A DNA stretch of 64,000 bases from Flagellimonas maritima (GCF_003269425.1 NZ_CP030104.1:3505001-3569000); one strand, 5' to 3'; counted from the first letter of the stretch, positions 1-10,041 are shown. The notes: generated from the sequence alone by a model not told the origin. Numbers and translations are program-made.

Positions 1-875
1 TGTGCTCCTAAATTCTGTACGGGAGGTATGAAATCAGCGCATGGAAATTTATCTCCAAACTCTGGGTCCTTTACCGTTCCTCCGTGGCAGTAGGGATAAC
101 CAAAATGATCACCTGGGACAGTAACTTTATTAAGTTCACAGGGAGGTATGTCGTCTCCCATCATGTCGCGCCCGTTATCCGTAAACCAAAGTTCTCCAGT
201 TTCTGGGTGCCATGTAAAGCCCACTGTATTTCTAACCCCTTTGGCATATATTTCCCTATCGCTCCCGTCCGGGTCCATACGTGTAATAGATGCAAAACGT
301 TCATCTTCACTTTCACAGATATTGCAAGGTGCGCCAACGGGGACATATAATTTTCCATCTGGACCAAAAGCAATGTACTTCCATCCGTGATGAAATTCCT
401 TTGGATAATCATCGTAAATTACTTCGGGTTGTGGCGGGTTGGACAAATTCTGTTCTATATTTGGATATTTGAGCAACCGCCCAACTTCCGCAACATATAA
501 AGCTCCGTCCCTAAAAGCTATTCCGTTTGGAACTTCCAGTGTTGAATCCAAAACCATTATTTTTTCAGCCTTAAAATCGCCATCAGTGTCTTTGAGTGCG
601 TAAACTGTATTTTCATTTCTGGTTCCCACGAAAAGCGTATCGTCATCGCCCATTGCCATAGATCGAGCACCGTCGATTCCTTCTGCGAATACCGAAATTT
701 TAAATCCATCAGGCAGGTTTAAATTTTCTATCGGGAGATTGGTGGTATCAACCTGATTTTCTTCGTTTTCCCCAATAGGTTCTTTAGGTCCTTCTTTTTT
801 TTCGTTGCAAGATGTGATGTATGAGATCAATAAGGAAGAAAGAATCAATTTTAGGGCCAAGGGTTTTAATTTCAT
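1..875 (-). CDS. PQQ-dependent sugar/sorbosone dehydrogenase-like lipoprotein (3' end missing)
   Basis: The reading frame runs leftward off the window edge, so about 291 N-terminal residues are visible. It opens with a lipoprotein signal peptide whose lipobox ends in ITSC near residue 26, then a short acidic linker, then a beta-propeller of the glucose/sorbosone dehydrogenase family. Propeller hallmarks seen are GDDDTLFVGTRNENTVYAL, LYVAEVGRLLKYP, a WHPETGELWFTDNGRDMMGD blade and GDHFGYPYCHGG. Members of this family oxidise sugars or related alcohols with PQQ, but many Bacteroidota paralogues have unknown substrates. It would be anchored in the outer membrane or periplasm. The start is the first ATG, directly before the signal peptide. 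The family is well supported; the substrate is not known. Confidence 0.85.
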   Translation of the reverse strand, partial: MKLKPLALKLILSSLLISYITSCNEKKEGPKEPIGENEENQVDTTNLPIENLNLPDGFKISVFAEGIDGARSMAMGDDDTLFVGTRNENTVYALKDTDGDFKAEKIMVLDSTLEVPNGIAFRDGALYVAEVGRLLKYPNIEQNLSNPPQPEVIYDDYPKEFHHGWKYIAFGPDGKLYVPVGAPCNICESEDERFASITRMDPDGSDREIYAKGVRNTVGFTWHPETGELWFTDNGRDMMGDDIPPCELNKVTVPGDHFGYPYCHGGTVKDPEFGDKFPCADFIPPVQNLGA

Positions 876-1030
876 GATTTTGTTGGTTACATTCCATTTA
901 ACGTAAAAACTTTTTTTTAAATATAAAACTATGATAAAATTGTATCTGGTTTTTGTGAATACTTCTTTAATCAAGAGTTCAATATATAAAGGTCATATTT
1001 TGATTAATATGTTGTATTATATTTTCTTAA

Positions 1031-2227
1031 TTATTCTTCCCAAAAATCAGGTACTTCTGTAGTTCCATAAACCGTACAGTCTATACATCCCCTTGGACTT
1101 ACTATATATAGATTTTGAAGAGGAGTGGGCTCCTCACCTCTGTATTTATGTGTACCGGATTTGATAAGATCAAAAAGTATTGGACTACTTAAAGGATATT
1201 GATCAGTAGGACAATCTCTTATAAAATTAGGTGGGTCATTGTCCGAAAAAAAATCTTCGTACTCCAAGAATATTCTCTGCGAGTTTACCTGTGAAACCTC
1301 GAAAAGTCCCAATACCCTTGTTCCGTTAGTGTTTTCAGCAACAATATTGCCTTTTATAAAACCCGGTTGCGTTTGGGCAAAAACCGTACGTACATTTGAA
1401 AAATCGCGCAAATCTTCATAAAATGTCTGGGCGGTCCGTGATTGAACATACTGGTTCACTAATATACTGTACCTACTACGAAGTTCAAAAGCTGTTTTGG
1501 GAAGGAATCTAACTGGGAAATCCCGTATCCTGCTTTCTGATAAATTTTCAGCAGTCGCTATCAATATTTCGTTTGAGAGCTGTGTTCGATAACAAATATT
1601 TTCCTCCCTAGTTTTAGCAACTCTCTCTAGCGTTGGAGGTGTTTCGGAAACAACTACTAAATCGTAAATAGGATCAGCCACGGAAACTACTTTAAAGGTC
1701 TCCTCATAATCATATCTGTAAAAAACTGCTTCACCCTCTGGATCGAAGCTGTTTGCCAATATTGAAATACCCTCTTGTCCATTATCATCAGTACTTCTTA
1801 CGGGTATTATACCCTCTAGTTCCGCATCTTGCGAAATTAATAATGGCCCTGCTCTAAAAGAATTTCCATTTGAGGTATTTATGGAAAGTGTATAGGAAAC
1901 TCCAGATTGAACACCAAAAGTAGCATCAGAGATATAAGTACCAGGTTCGGCCTCACTGAATACGAAGTTGTTACCCATATCGTCGGATATTGAAACGCTT
2001 GCTCCATTCTCCGTTTGTACTGTACTACCGAACAAAAAAGTATTGGAGATATATATTTCCTGATGTTTTTCTTGACTGGTAATAAGAGCATCTATAACCA
2101 AGATATCCTCAAAGTCCTCTTCAGGAGCCTCAAAAGGCTCAGTACATCCTATAAAGAAAGACAGCAATACTGCAAATACACATATGCTGCGCCTAAATTT
2201 TGAATTCTCCAATATCATATAAATCAT
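1031..2227 (-). CDS. DUF4249 outer-membrane lipoprotein, paralogue 1
   Basis: A lipoprotein of about 398 residues: a short hydrophobic signal followed by a lipobox (FIGC) and the CTEPFEAPEEDFEDILVIDA start typical of DUF4249. DUF4249 proteins are usually encoded beside SusC-like TonB receptors and are thought to be surface partners of them. It is the last gene of a minus-strand operon led by the TonB receptor at 7978. It is clearly homologous along its whole length to the DUF4249 gene at 4023-5198 (shared blocks such as RVAKTREENICYRTQ / KVPKTRQENICYRTQ and FAQTQPGFI), so the pair arose by duplication. I start at the ATG at 2227; an in-frame TTG lies at 2233 and a further ATG at 2218. Ligand unknown. 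Confidence 0.85.
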   Translation of the reverse strand: MIYMILENSKFRRSICVFAVLLSFFIGCTEPFEAPEEDFEDILVIDALITSQEKHQEIYISNTFLFGSTVQTENGASVSISDDMGNNFVFSEAEPGTYISDATFGVQSGVSYTLSINTSNGNSFRAGPLLISQDAELEGIIPVRSTDDNGQEGISILANSFDPEGEAVFYRYDYEETFKVVSVADPIYDLVVVSETPPTLERVAKTREENICYRTQLSNEILIATAENLSESRIRDFPVRFLPKTAFELRSRYSILVNQYVQSRTAQTFYEDLRDFSNVRTVFAQTQPGFIKGNIVAENTNGTRVLGLFEVSQVNSQRIFLEYEDFFSDNDPPNFIRDCPTDQYPLSSPILFDLIKSGTHKYRGEEPTPLQNLYIVSPRGCIDCTVYGTTEVPDFWEE

Positions 2228-2236
2228 TGTCAAAAA

Positions 2237-4009
2237 TCATTCAACGGTAATAGTATCTAGAATAGAGACCGGTTTTCCAGTGTGAGTGAATCCTTCTATA
2301 GATATTTCGAAATCACCTTTTAAATCCGAAGTAAAAAAAGTTATACGTTGAGTATCATCAATTTCAAAATTTGGAAGCCATAGAAGTTGTTGCCTCAAAT
2401 CAGGAATACGTTCTAAATCTTTTGAGGATTCGTTCCCATAACTTTGGCGGAAATAGTTTTTAATTTCAGTCTGTCTATTCAGTTTCAGAGCTGTCATATC
2501 ATTTTTGCTTGCTAGTGCAGCGTAATTTTGGTCGAATGTTTTTATATCAATTATTCCATCAAAAATCTGGGATCCCATCCTATAATATTCTTTTACGATA
2601 TTGATTTGTTCAATTGAATTTGAACTGAAGTTATTTATGAAATAATCTTGATCTTTGACAAAAAGCCCATCTACTATAAGTAGGGACGTAAACTCTGAAT
2701 TGTTAAATTCTCCATTGAGTGTTCTTAAATTAAAGACATATTTATCATTTTTGTTTTCTGTAAGCCATACATTATCTAAAATTTCAAGAACCGTTTCTTT
2801 GATAGTAGGGAATCTAGTATAGTCGTCTAAAAGATAAGTTATACCCTTAGTACCATAGAAATTGAGTTCATTAACATTACTTGTTATTGTATCAGGTTTT
2901 ACTTTAAAATAAGCATTTTCTATCTGATTCTGAATACTTCTCTTTAATATTAAATCATTCATTTCGGGATTTAATCTGAAAGATTCAAACTTAACCTTAT
3001 CTGAATTGAAGGGACTAGCAAAATCATCTAACTCAATAGTAAGTCCATCGACATTATCGTCGATAAGTTGAATCAAAATTTCTTCACTTCTGTAGGGTTT
3101 TGTAATGTTGGCATGGAACTGACCAAGGACATCTGTTCTGGCAATTTTTAATTGATAGTCCTCACCCGGAACAGAAAAAGCTATTTTGAGATTTTCTAGC
3201 GGTATATCTGTACTTTTGGCAACGACTCTACCAGTAACAAGTTCTCCTCTTAGCTCAGGAAGTGTAATATTATTATCAAATGTAGGTGGTGAAATCTCTT
3301 TTGACTCTAAATGATCAACAGTCGTTTTTTTTTGATTTGGGAAAACTGGGCTATACTTTCTTACTGAAATCGAATATTCTCCATCTGGAATTTTTTTGGA
3401 ATTAATTCCTTCAAATTCCATAATAACCTCATCTCTTTTTCCATAATTTTTTTTTGAAATAAATAATTGTAGAGGACTTTTATTTAACTCAGATAGCGCA
3501 GAATTGGAAGGTCTTAAATCACTCTTGCTCTGTAAATCTTCCTTAGAGACTTCTGATTCAAGAAAATCCCTTTGATTATTACTGTATGGATTTAAAATAA
3601 TCACATCGTCACTAAAAAAAATTTCTTGGCCCCAGTTACTCATCCACTTTGTGTACGCAACTAGTTTATAATTTCCAGATCGCGTATCAACTGGTAAAAA
3701 GAAATCCCCTTGACCAAAACCATTATCCAATCTTATCTTTTGTTTAAATACACGCTCTCCTTCTTTATCTACCAATTCTAAATAAGCTATCTTACTTATA
3801 TGACTTAATTTGTTGGTTTCTGAATTCAAACAATAAATTTTGTAATACATATATTCACCAACCATAAATAAAGATGAATTATAATGCACAAAAATACTTT
3901 CTTGGGCAGTATTCTCTAATACCTTTATTTTATCTTTTGCAATTGATTTATTTTGTCCATAATTTTGGACTGATAAAATCATTATAAAAAAACTGATTAA
4001 AATTTTCAT
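2237..4009 (-). CDS. Secreted protein with A2M/MG2-like domains and a barrel-less TonB plug-like domain
   Basis: About 590 residues. I start at the ATG at 4009, which begins a clean signal peptide (MKILISFFIMILSVQNYGQ) 13 bases after the upstream stop; the longer frame from 4060 overlaps the neighbouring gene. The N-terminal half has the look of macroglobulin-like beta domains (YMYYKIYCLNSETNK, GEYSISVRKYSPVFP). A carboxypeptidase-regulatory-like segment follows (GELVTGRVVAKSTDIPLENL). The C-terminal third resembles a TonB plug (FTSLLIVDGLFVKDQDYF, SSNSIEQINIVKEYYRMGS, GIIDIKTF), but no beta barrel follows. Similar plug-ended proteins occur next to Bacteroidota TonB receptors. It sits between two DUF4249 genes in one operon, so a role in the same surface complex is likely. 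Exact function unknown. Confidence 0.7.
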   Translation of the reverse strand: MKILISFFIMILSVQNYGQNKSIAKDKIKVLENTAQESIFVHYNSSLFMVGEYMYYKIYCLNSETNKLSHISKIAYLELVDKEGERVFKQKIRLDNGFGQGDFFLPVDTRSGNYKLVAYTKWMSNWGQEIFFSDDVIILNPYSNNQRDFLESEVSKEDLQSKSDLRPSNSALSELNKSPLQLFISKKNYGKRDEVIMEFEGINSKKIPDGEYSISVRKYSPVFPNQKKTTVDHLESKEISPPTFDNNITLPELRGELVTGRVVAKSTDIPLENLKIAFSVPGEDYQLKIARTDVLGQFHANITKPYRSEEILIQLIDDNVDGLTIELDDFASPFNSDKVKFESFRLNPEMNDLILKRSIQNQIENAYFKVKPDTITSNVNELNFYGTKGITYLLDDYTRFPTIKETVLEILDNVWLTENKNDKYVFNLRTLNGEFNNSEFTSLLIVDGLFVKDQDYFINNFSSNSIEQINIVKEYYRMGSQIFDGIIDIKTFDQNYAALASKNDMTALKLNRQTEIKNYFRQSYGNESSKDLERIPDLRQQLLWLPNFEIDDTQRITFFTSDLKGDFEISIEGFTHTGKPVSILDTITVE

Positions 4010-4022
4010 ATTGTTATCAATA

Positions 4023-5198
4023 TTATTCTTCCCAAAAATCAGGTTCGATATTACTTCCATAAACAGTACAATCTATACAGCCAAATGGGCTAACAACAAA
4101 TCCCGTTGGGTCCCCGTCTCCTCTATATTTATGGGTCTTTCTTTTAATAAGGTCTAACAAAATCGGATCTCGACTTCCCCCTGCCAAAACGGGGCAATCT
4201 CTTATAAATCCTGGTGGTCTATTATCGAAGAAAAAATCATCATACTCAAAAAATATACGTTTTGAACTTACTTGTGAAACTTCGAAAAGCCCTAAAACAC
4301 GTGTGCTACTTCCATTGTCAGAAACGATATTACCTACTATAAAACCAGGTTGGGTTTGGGCAAATACAGTTAACACATTGGAAAAATCCCTTAAATCTTC
4401 ATAAAAGCTTTGTGCCGTTCGAGATTGTATATATTGATTTACCAATATGCTGTAGCGTGTACGAAGTTCAAAGGCTGTTTTAGGGATGAACCTTACTTGA
4501 AAATTCTCAATTCTACTCTCAGTAAGATTTTCTGAAGTCGCAAGGAGAATTGAATTGGAAAACTGTGTTCTATAACATATATTTTCTTGTCTGGTCTTAG
4601 GTACCTTTTCCAAGAGCGGTGGATTCTCAGATACCACGATTAAATCAAATTGAGGGTTAGCAACAGAAACTATTTTGAACGTCTCAACATAGTCATACCG
4701 ATAAAAAACTGCTTCTCCCGTAGGGTCAAAGCCATCCGCTACAATCGCAATACCTTCCTCGCCGTCTTCTGTAGTACTTCTAACTGCCCGTATTTCTTCC
4801 AATTCCGCTTTTTGTTCTATTGACACAGGGCCTCCAGTAAAGGAATCACCCTGTTGTGTAACAACGGAAAGGGAATATAGCACCCCGGATGCCGCCCCAA
4901 ACGAAGTATCGGAAATGTATTTGCCGGGCTCTTGTTCTGTAAAAGAATACGTGCTGTTATCATTTCCAATAATGCGAACCACAGCTCCACTTTCCGCTTC
5001 AAGTTCAGCATCAAAAAGAAAGGTTCTCGAAAGATTTACCTCTTGGGATCTTTCCTCAGTTGTGATAAGTGCATCAATGACCAAAATATCTTCAAAGTTT
5101 TCCGTTGGTGCTGTAAAAGGTTCGGTACAGCCAAGAATACACAATAGCAACACGGCTAGTGTTAATATGTTATATTCAACTCTCGAATTTAAAACCAT
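4023..5198 (-). CDS. DUF4249 outer-membrane lipoprotein, paralogue 2
   Basis: A 391-residue lipoprotein with signal, lipobox (LLCILGC) and the same CTEPFTAPTENFEDILVIDA opening as the copy at 1031-2227. It starts 5 bases after the stop of the TonB receptor gene, the usual SusC-partner position. The two paralogues differ mainly near the N terminus and in a C-terminal loop (LAGGSRDPI here, YPLSSPI there), and both end in CIDCTVYG...PDFWEE. The ATG at 5198 fits the signal peptide. The family link is firm. The idea that it caps or feeds the adjacent receptor is inferred from gene order and from what is known of SusC/SusD-like pairs. Confidence 0.88.
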   Translation of the reverse strand: MVLNSRVEYNILTLAVLLLCILGCTEPFTAPTENFEDILVIDALITTEERSQEVNLSRTFLFDAELEAESGAVVRIIGNDNSTYSFTEQEPGKYISDTSFGAASGVLYSLSVVTQQGDSFTGGPVSIEQKAELEEIRAVRSTTEDGEEGIAIVADGFDPTGEAVFYRYDYVETFKIVSVANPQFDLIVVSENPPLLEKVPKTRQENICYRTQFSNSILLATSENLTESRIENFQVRFIPKTAFELRTRYSILVNQYIQSRTAQSFYEDLRDFSNVLTVFAQTQPGFIVGNIVSDNGSSTRVLGLFEVSQVSSKRIFFEYDDFFFDNRPPGFIRDCPVLAGGSRDPILLDLIKRKTHKYRGDGDPTGFVVSPFGCIDCTVYGSNIEPDFWEE

Positions 5199-5203
5199 CC
5201 TTT

Positions 5204-7978
5204 CTAGAACTTAAAATTATACGTAATTGAAGGTACTGGAATATTGAAAATCGATGCTTGCTGACCTTTCACTTCGCCATTTTCTGTAACGAAAAAAACC
5301 GAGAAGGGGTTGTTTCTTCCCAAGACATTATATATGGATATTGTCCAGAAACTATGGGCAAACTTTTTGATTTTATGATTACCCTCTATATTAAGACCGA
5401 TGTCCAATCTATAAAAATCTGGAATACGAAAACTATTTCTATCACTAAAAACCACAAATTCAGAATTGTTAAAAGAAAAACTGCCAACAGGAACCGTGAC
5501 TGGTCTGCCAGTCTGGTAGGTGAAATTAGTGGAAAGACTGAATCTTTTTGAGAATTTGTAATTGGTAACTAGACTTAAATCATGGGGCTTGTCAAAATTA
5601 GAAGGAAAAAAATCACCATTATTAATCTGTTCTTCAGGAAATTCGCTTTCAAATTTAATAAAAGAGCGAGAGTATGTGTATCCCAGCCAGCCATTGAGCT
5701 TACCTTTATTTTTTCGTATCAAGAACTCTATCCCATATGATTCTCCTTCACCTTGCAATGTTTCCAAAACAATGTTTTCGTTGAGTAATATTTGGGCTCC
5801 AGTTTTAAAATCAAGAATATTATCAGAACGTTTATAAAATCCTTCGAGGCTAAGTTCAAATGTGTTTCCATCGATATTTTTGAAAAGACCCAATGTAAAT
5901 TGGTCCGCACTTTGAGGTTCAATGTTAGAATCCGAAATTTTCCAAGTATCAATCGGTGAGACAGTTGTGTTATTGGATAGCCTATGAATATATTGGTATG
6001 TTCTACCATATCCACCTTTTATGGATAAACTCGGATTTAATAAATACCTAGCAGAAATGCGGGGTTCTGGATTAAAAAAGGATTCTATTACCTCATTTTT
6101 CTCAAAATTTAACGTATCGGTAATTGAACCTTGATTTCTAGGCTGACCTTCCTCAAAGACTAGTTGGGAGCCTTGTCCCAGGGCTAAAAAATTTGAAAGT
6201 CTGACTCCTGCCTCAACTGATAATTTATCCGTTATATCAAGATTTGCAGAAAGAAAGAATGCTGATTCCAATCCTCGTTCTTGATCAATGAACTTGGGCT
6301 CGACTATAGAATTGTTCTCATCCAATGGCTCTAGATTACCGGGATCTATATTATACAATTTACTTGCAATTCCATAATTATATGAAAACTTGGAGTCTTT
6401 AATGTGATTGATTTTTAGTTTTACCTCACTTTCATTCACTTTGTATCCAAACAGAAAATCATCGTTAGAATCCCCATCAAATTCTATGTCAAAATTATAT
6501 TGACTATTTGACGCTATTAAGCTACTAGTGGTTTTTTCGTTAAAAGCATGATCCCATTTGAGTGAGACAAGCTGATTTTTATATATAAAAAGAGAATCAG
6601 ATGTTATACTAAAATCATCCCTGCTATAGTAACCTGTAGCCTTTATGCTGTTATTACTATTAATTTTATGATTGTAATTCGCTAAAAAATCATAAAATGA
6701 GGCCTCGCTATTTTCCAGATCAGGTTCGTCCAATGAGCGTAAAATCCAGTTTGCGTACGCTCCTCGACCTCCTAATAATAATGAAGATTTATCTTTAAAA
6801 ACAGGAAGCTCAATCACAGCATTACTAGTAACCGGACCTATCGATGCCTCTCCTTTAATTTTTTGAGTGTCTGCGTTTTTGGTTTTGATATCAAATACAG
6901 AAGATAACCTTCCGCCATATTCTGAAGGGAAACTCCCTTTATAGACATTTAAGCTACTAATGGCAAAAGGGTTCAATGCTGAAAAAATCCCAAAAAAATG
7001 TTGGGGATTATAAACAACCGCATCATCCAATAAAATTAGATTCTGGTCTGATTTACCCCCTCTTACATTAAATCCTGCAGAACCCTCACCCGCCGTTGAT
7101 ATTCCAGGTAGTGAGGTTGCCACTCTTAAAACGTCTCTCTCTCCTAAAACCAATGGAATATTCTTTGACTCTTCTGCATCAATTCTTTCAGAACCACTCG
7201 TAGTTGTTGCCACATTTTTATCTGCATCTGCCTCAACTATAACTTCATCCAAAAGCTCTAAACTCTCATTTAAAGTGAAATCAAGACTGCCATCATTATA
7301 TAAAACTACCCGTTGCTTTGTGTTCTCAATACCTAAAGCAATCATTTCTAAAATATGGGTTCCTAGTGGTAATTGTATTTCGTAAGCTCCATTTATATCA
7401 GTAATGGCAGCTTTGTTCTCATTTCTTACAATGATTTGTAAATCCGGTATGGGTTCACCTGTTGTATTGTTAAGGATGACTCCTTTGAGGATGGCAGATT
7501 TAGAGCGTTGTCCCCTATTTCTTTTTCCCACTCTATAGGTTTTAATGGTAGAAGGACTATTGGAATCTGACTTTGTAGCGAGTATTGGTATATCGTCTTC
7601 TTCCAAGAGCTGTAAATCTTGGTTGGTTATGGTATCTGCTGTGCTATTTCTTTGAAAAACCTTCGGTAGCGAGTCATAAATAATACTATTTTTCGTCAAG
7701 ACTATTTTATTCGCTTCTAGTATATAGAAATTAACTTCTATTTTCCCTAAAATATCTTCTAAAATAACATCTATAGTAGAATTGTAATCCCCTGATATTA
7801 AATTTGTTCCAAGCCATTCTTTTAGATAGTAAAACTCATAATCCGAAACTTCTTCAATCTTTGACAATGCTTCAGAAATAGTAATATCATCAAAGGATAA
7901 GGATATTTTTGTTGTATCATTTTGCCCTAGGGCAAAATTTACCGTTATCAAACATATTAGTAAAAAGATTAATCTCAT
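5204..7978 (-). CDS. TonB-dependent receptor with STN and carboxypeptidase-regulatory-like domains (SusC-like)
   Basis: A 924-residue outer-membrane transporter. A signal peptide (to ALGQ near residue 19) is followed by a secretin/TonB N-terminal (STN) domain at about 22-75 (SLSFDDITISEALSKIEEVS), a linker, a CarboxypepD_reg-like domain at about 160-245 (LKGVILNNTTGEPIPDL), and a plug at about 265-370 with GSAGFNVRGGKSDQNLILLD and YGGRLSSVFDIKT. A beta barrel ends in ITYNFKF with the C-terminal aromatic. An STN domain often signals through an inner-membrane anti-sigma factor, but no FecR or sigma gene lies beside it here. It heads the run of DUF4249 and plug-domain genes, so it probably imports the ligand they bind. 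The substrate cannot be read from the sequence. Confidence 0.93.
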   Translation of the reverse strand: MRLIFLLICLITVNFALGQNDTTKISLSFDDITISEALSKIEEVSDYEFYYLKEWLGTNLISGDYNSTIDVILEDILGKIEVNFYILEANKIVLTKNSIIYDSLPKVFQRNSTADTITNQDLQLLEEDDIPILATKSDSNSPSTIKTYRVGKRNRGQRSKSAILKGVILNNTTGEPIPDLQIIVRNENKAAITDINGAYEIQLPLGTHILEMIALGIENTKQRVVLYNDGSLDFTLNESLELLDEVIVEADADKNVATTTSGSERIDAEESKNIPLVLGERDVLRVATSLPGISTAGEGSAGFNVRGGKSDQNLILLDDAVVYNPQHFFGIFSALNPFAISSLNVYKGSFPSEYGGRLSSVFDIKTKNADTQKIKGEASIGPVTSNAVIELPVFKDKSSLLLGGRGAYANWILRSLDEPDLENSEASFYDFLANYNHKINSNNSIKATGYYSRDDFSITSDSLFIYKNQLVSLKWDHAFNEKTTSSLIASNSQYNFDIEFDGDSNDDFLFGYKVNESEVKLKINHIKDSKFSYNYGIASKLYNIDPGNLEPLDENNSIVEPKFIDQERGLESAFFLSANLDITDKLSVEAGVRLSNFLALGQGSQLVFEEGQPRNQGSITDTLNFEKNEVIESFFNPEPRISARYLLNPSLSIKGGYGRTYQYIHRLSNNTTVSPIDTWKISDSNIEPQSADQFTLGLFKNIDGNTFELSLEGFYKRSDNILDFKTGAQILLNENIVLETLQGEGESYGIEFLIRKNKGKLNGWLGYTYSRSFIKFESEFPEEQINNGDFFPSNFDKPHDLSLVTNYKFSKRFSLSTNFTYQTGRPVTVPVGSFSFNNSEFVVFSDRNSFRIPDFYRLDIGLNIEGNHKIKKFAHSFWTISIYNVLGRNNPFSVFFVTENGEVKGQQASIFNIPVPSITYNFKF

Positions 7979-7988
7979 GTGGTTGGTT

Positions 7989-8729
7989 CTACGCTGTTTT
8001 TAACTGCTCTAACTCATTTAATCGAGCTATAAGCAATTTGATAAAGGTGTCTTGGTCTGATTTTAAAAGTTGTCTATATCCCTTATAATAATCCTTTATC
8101 ACAGATTTATAATCGGGGAAAATTGAAATTAAATCATTTCTTGTTGTTACAGGATTATATTCGTTCCCGTATTTTAGATAATAGGTACTACTTTGATTGA
8201 ACTCGTAGAATATTTTACCGCTCCTAGCTTTTTTTGCCGGTTTCTTTTTATACTTTTTATAGAGATTGAAGAATTCGGTTTCTGAAAGTAGCTCACAATA
8301 CCCAAAAGGCTCATTGGTTTTGCTGTTTAGTGCTTTGATATTGATAAACCTCTTACTATTCAGTGAAAATTCGTCTACAAGAGACTTAATAATTTTAAAT
8401 GCCAAACCACTTGATGAATTTTGCGGTCTCACGATAATTTCATCATAAAACAAATCATACTTCATATAAGTCCCATAATAATCTTGACCATCATATCCTA
8501 TGAAACCTTCTAAGAACTCATCAGTTTCAAGAAACTGATGTTTTTCATCTAAAACAATATATTCATTATTGTACTGAATACCATTATAAAGGCCTGAGAC
8601 TTCCACCCCAACAATTTTATCGAAGGTTTCATACAAATCGTCTTTTTTAATATCTGACTGAGCCTCAATATTATTTATAAATAGAATTGTAAAAATTAAC
8701 TTGGAAGTAATGAAGAAATACTTTCTCAT
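7989..8729 (-). CDS. Secreted hypothetical protein upstream of the TonB receptor
   Basis: A 246-residue protein with an N-terminal signal (MRKYFFITSKLIFTILFINN, cleavage near IEAQ). No domain was recognised. The mature part is mixed alpha/beta with a lysine-rich stretch (YKKYKKKPAKKARSGK) near residue 155 and a charged helical C terminus (FIKLLIARLNELEQLKTA). It ends 10 bases before the receptor start and is the first gene of the run, so it probably belongs to the same transcription unit and acts in the periplasm or outer membrane. Function unknown. Confidence 0.75.
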   Translation of the reverse strand: MRKYFFITSKLIFTILFINNIEAQSDIKKDDLYETFDKIVGVEVSGLYNGIQYNNEYIVLDEKHQFLETDEFLEGFIGYDGQDYYGTYMKYDLFYDEIIVRPQNSSSGLAFKIIKSLVDEFSLNSKRFINIKALNSKTNEPFGYCELLSETEFFNLYKKYKKKPAKKARSGKIFYEFNQSSTYYLKYGNEYNPVTTRNDLISIFPDYKSVIKDYYKGYRQLLKSDQDTFIKLLIARLNELEQLKTA

Positions 8730-8906
8730 GCTTTAAAAATAAAACAAGATTTTATATCTCTGACTGTATTGTAGGATATTAACACTTTAGTTTTCATAAT
8801 AAATTCTTATTAGTAAGATTCAATTTTTTTATGGATGAGATTTATTTTGAAGAAAGATATATCTTGAATTTTTGAGTTAGTTTTCAGAAAATTATTTTAA
8901 AATAAA

Positions 8907-9464
8907 TTAATTGGAAGAAAAGTCACTAATCTCCCCTTTATAAGATATTGTGGTTCTGTGCGAACTGGTTATATTAATACGGCTTTGTAGATTAGGATAT
9001 AGATTCACGTTTACATCATAGGTTTCCATGTTATTGTTTATAAGGAAATCAAGTTTGTATCCTTTGCCATCATCGTTTTTTGTCATTCTAAAGTTTTTGG
9101 GAGCTCCGTCAAATTGAATGCCATTGTTCGTATTGCCATAAGTACCGCCCATTTGCCTCTCGCCATAATAAGGTAACTTTGCTACAACACTATCTTTTAA
9201 GATATGTAAGTAATTATTGCTTCCAGATATATCAATCATACTTGCAGTACTACCCCATGGAAGCAAACCGGCATTTGCCAAATTACCAAGACTGCCTGTA
9301 GCTAACGGCCAAGCCCAACGGGCTGTTATGGCAAAAGAATTATTGGAAACAATTTGATCTAACCTCTCGACCTGTTCTTTAGAATATTCAGGCTTAGGGT
9401 TTGATGCACAACCAATAATGGCTATAGAAAGTAAAATGAATATTGTTCTTTTTGGTGAATTCAT
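8907..9464 (-). CDS. DUF4251 lipoprotein
   Basis: About 185 residues. I start at the ATG at 9464 because it immediately precedes a lipoprotein signal (IFILLSIAIIGCAS); the longer frame from 9491 adds nine unlikely residues. The body matches DUF4251: NNGIQFDGAPKNFRMTKNDD, YKLDFLINNNMETYDVNVN and ITSSHRTTISYKGEISD. This is a small Bacteroidota-specific lipoprotein family of unknown function. The gene stands alone between a 177-base gap on its right-to-left downstream side and the cold-shock gene. Confidence 0.82.
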   Translation of the reverse strand: MNSPKRTIFILLSIAIIGCASNPKPEYSKEQVERLDQIVSNNSFAITARWAWPLATGSLGNLANAGLLPWGSTASMIDISGSNNYLHILKDSVVAKLPYYGERQMGGTYGNTNNGIQFDGAPKNFRMTKNDDGKGYKLDFLINNNMETYDVNVNLYPNLQSRINITSSHRTTISYKGEISDFSSN

Positions 9465-9582
9465 ACTTGATATATTATAGATACACTTCAAAATATGAAA
9501 TTTTAATCTTTTCCCATTTGAATTTATTTTATAGGGGAGAGTTTTAGATTATCGATTTTAAAAAAAGAACTGGATAAGACTA

Positions 9583-10041
9583 CTAAATCTTTTTCACCCT
9601 TACAGCATTCATCCCTTTCATCCCCTTTTCCAATTCAAAGGATACTTTATCATTTTCAGCAATTTCATCAATTAAACCGCTAACATGGCAAAAGTATTTT
9701 TCCTGTGTTTCAGAATCAATGATAAAGCCAAATCCTTTTGAAGTATCAAAGAAAGAAACTTTTCCATTTCTTATTGGATCGAACTCCTCTTCTTCCACAT
9801 CTTCTTTTTTGGGTATGCCAAGAGTTATGTTCTCTGCTTCAACAGCTATTTTTTGGGATGGATCAGGTGGTGTGTCCGTCAGATTTCCATTGTAATCAAC
9901 ATATGCAAATTGAATCCCTGTTTTACCACTTTCTTTTGCTTCCGCTTTTCGGGCATTTTTCTTCTTCTGCTTTTCCTCTTTTTTCTTTAAGCGTTTTTTT
10001 TCCCTTTCCGATTTGTTGTATGTCTGTTGCGATTTAGCCAT
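9583..10041 (-). CDS. Cold-shock-domain protein with a basic N-terminal extension
   Basis: A 152-residue protein. Residues about 1-45 are a highly basic, coiled-coil-like stretch rich in Lys, Arg and Glu. An acidic linker follows (EDVEEEEFDP), and a C-terminal CspA-type domain covers about 90-152. The RNP1-like motif SKGFGFI and RNP2-like YFCHVSGL are both present. Cold-shock domains bind single-stranded RNA or DNA; the basic extension could add nucleic-acid or ribosome affinity. This layout (Lys-rich arm plus C-terminal CSD) is common in Flavobacteriia. It stands as a single gene. Confidence 0.88.
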   Translation of the reverse strand: MAKSQQTYNKSEREKKRLKKKEEKQKKKNARKAEAKESGKTGIQFAYVDYNGNLTDTPPDPSQKIAVEAENITLGIPKKEDVEEEEFDPIRNGKVSFFDTSKGFGFIIDSETQEKYFCHVSGLIDEIAENDKVSFELEKGMKGMNAVRVKKI

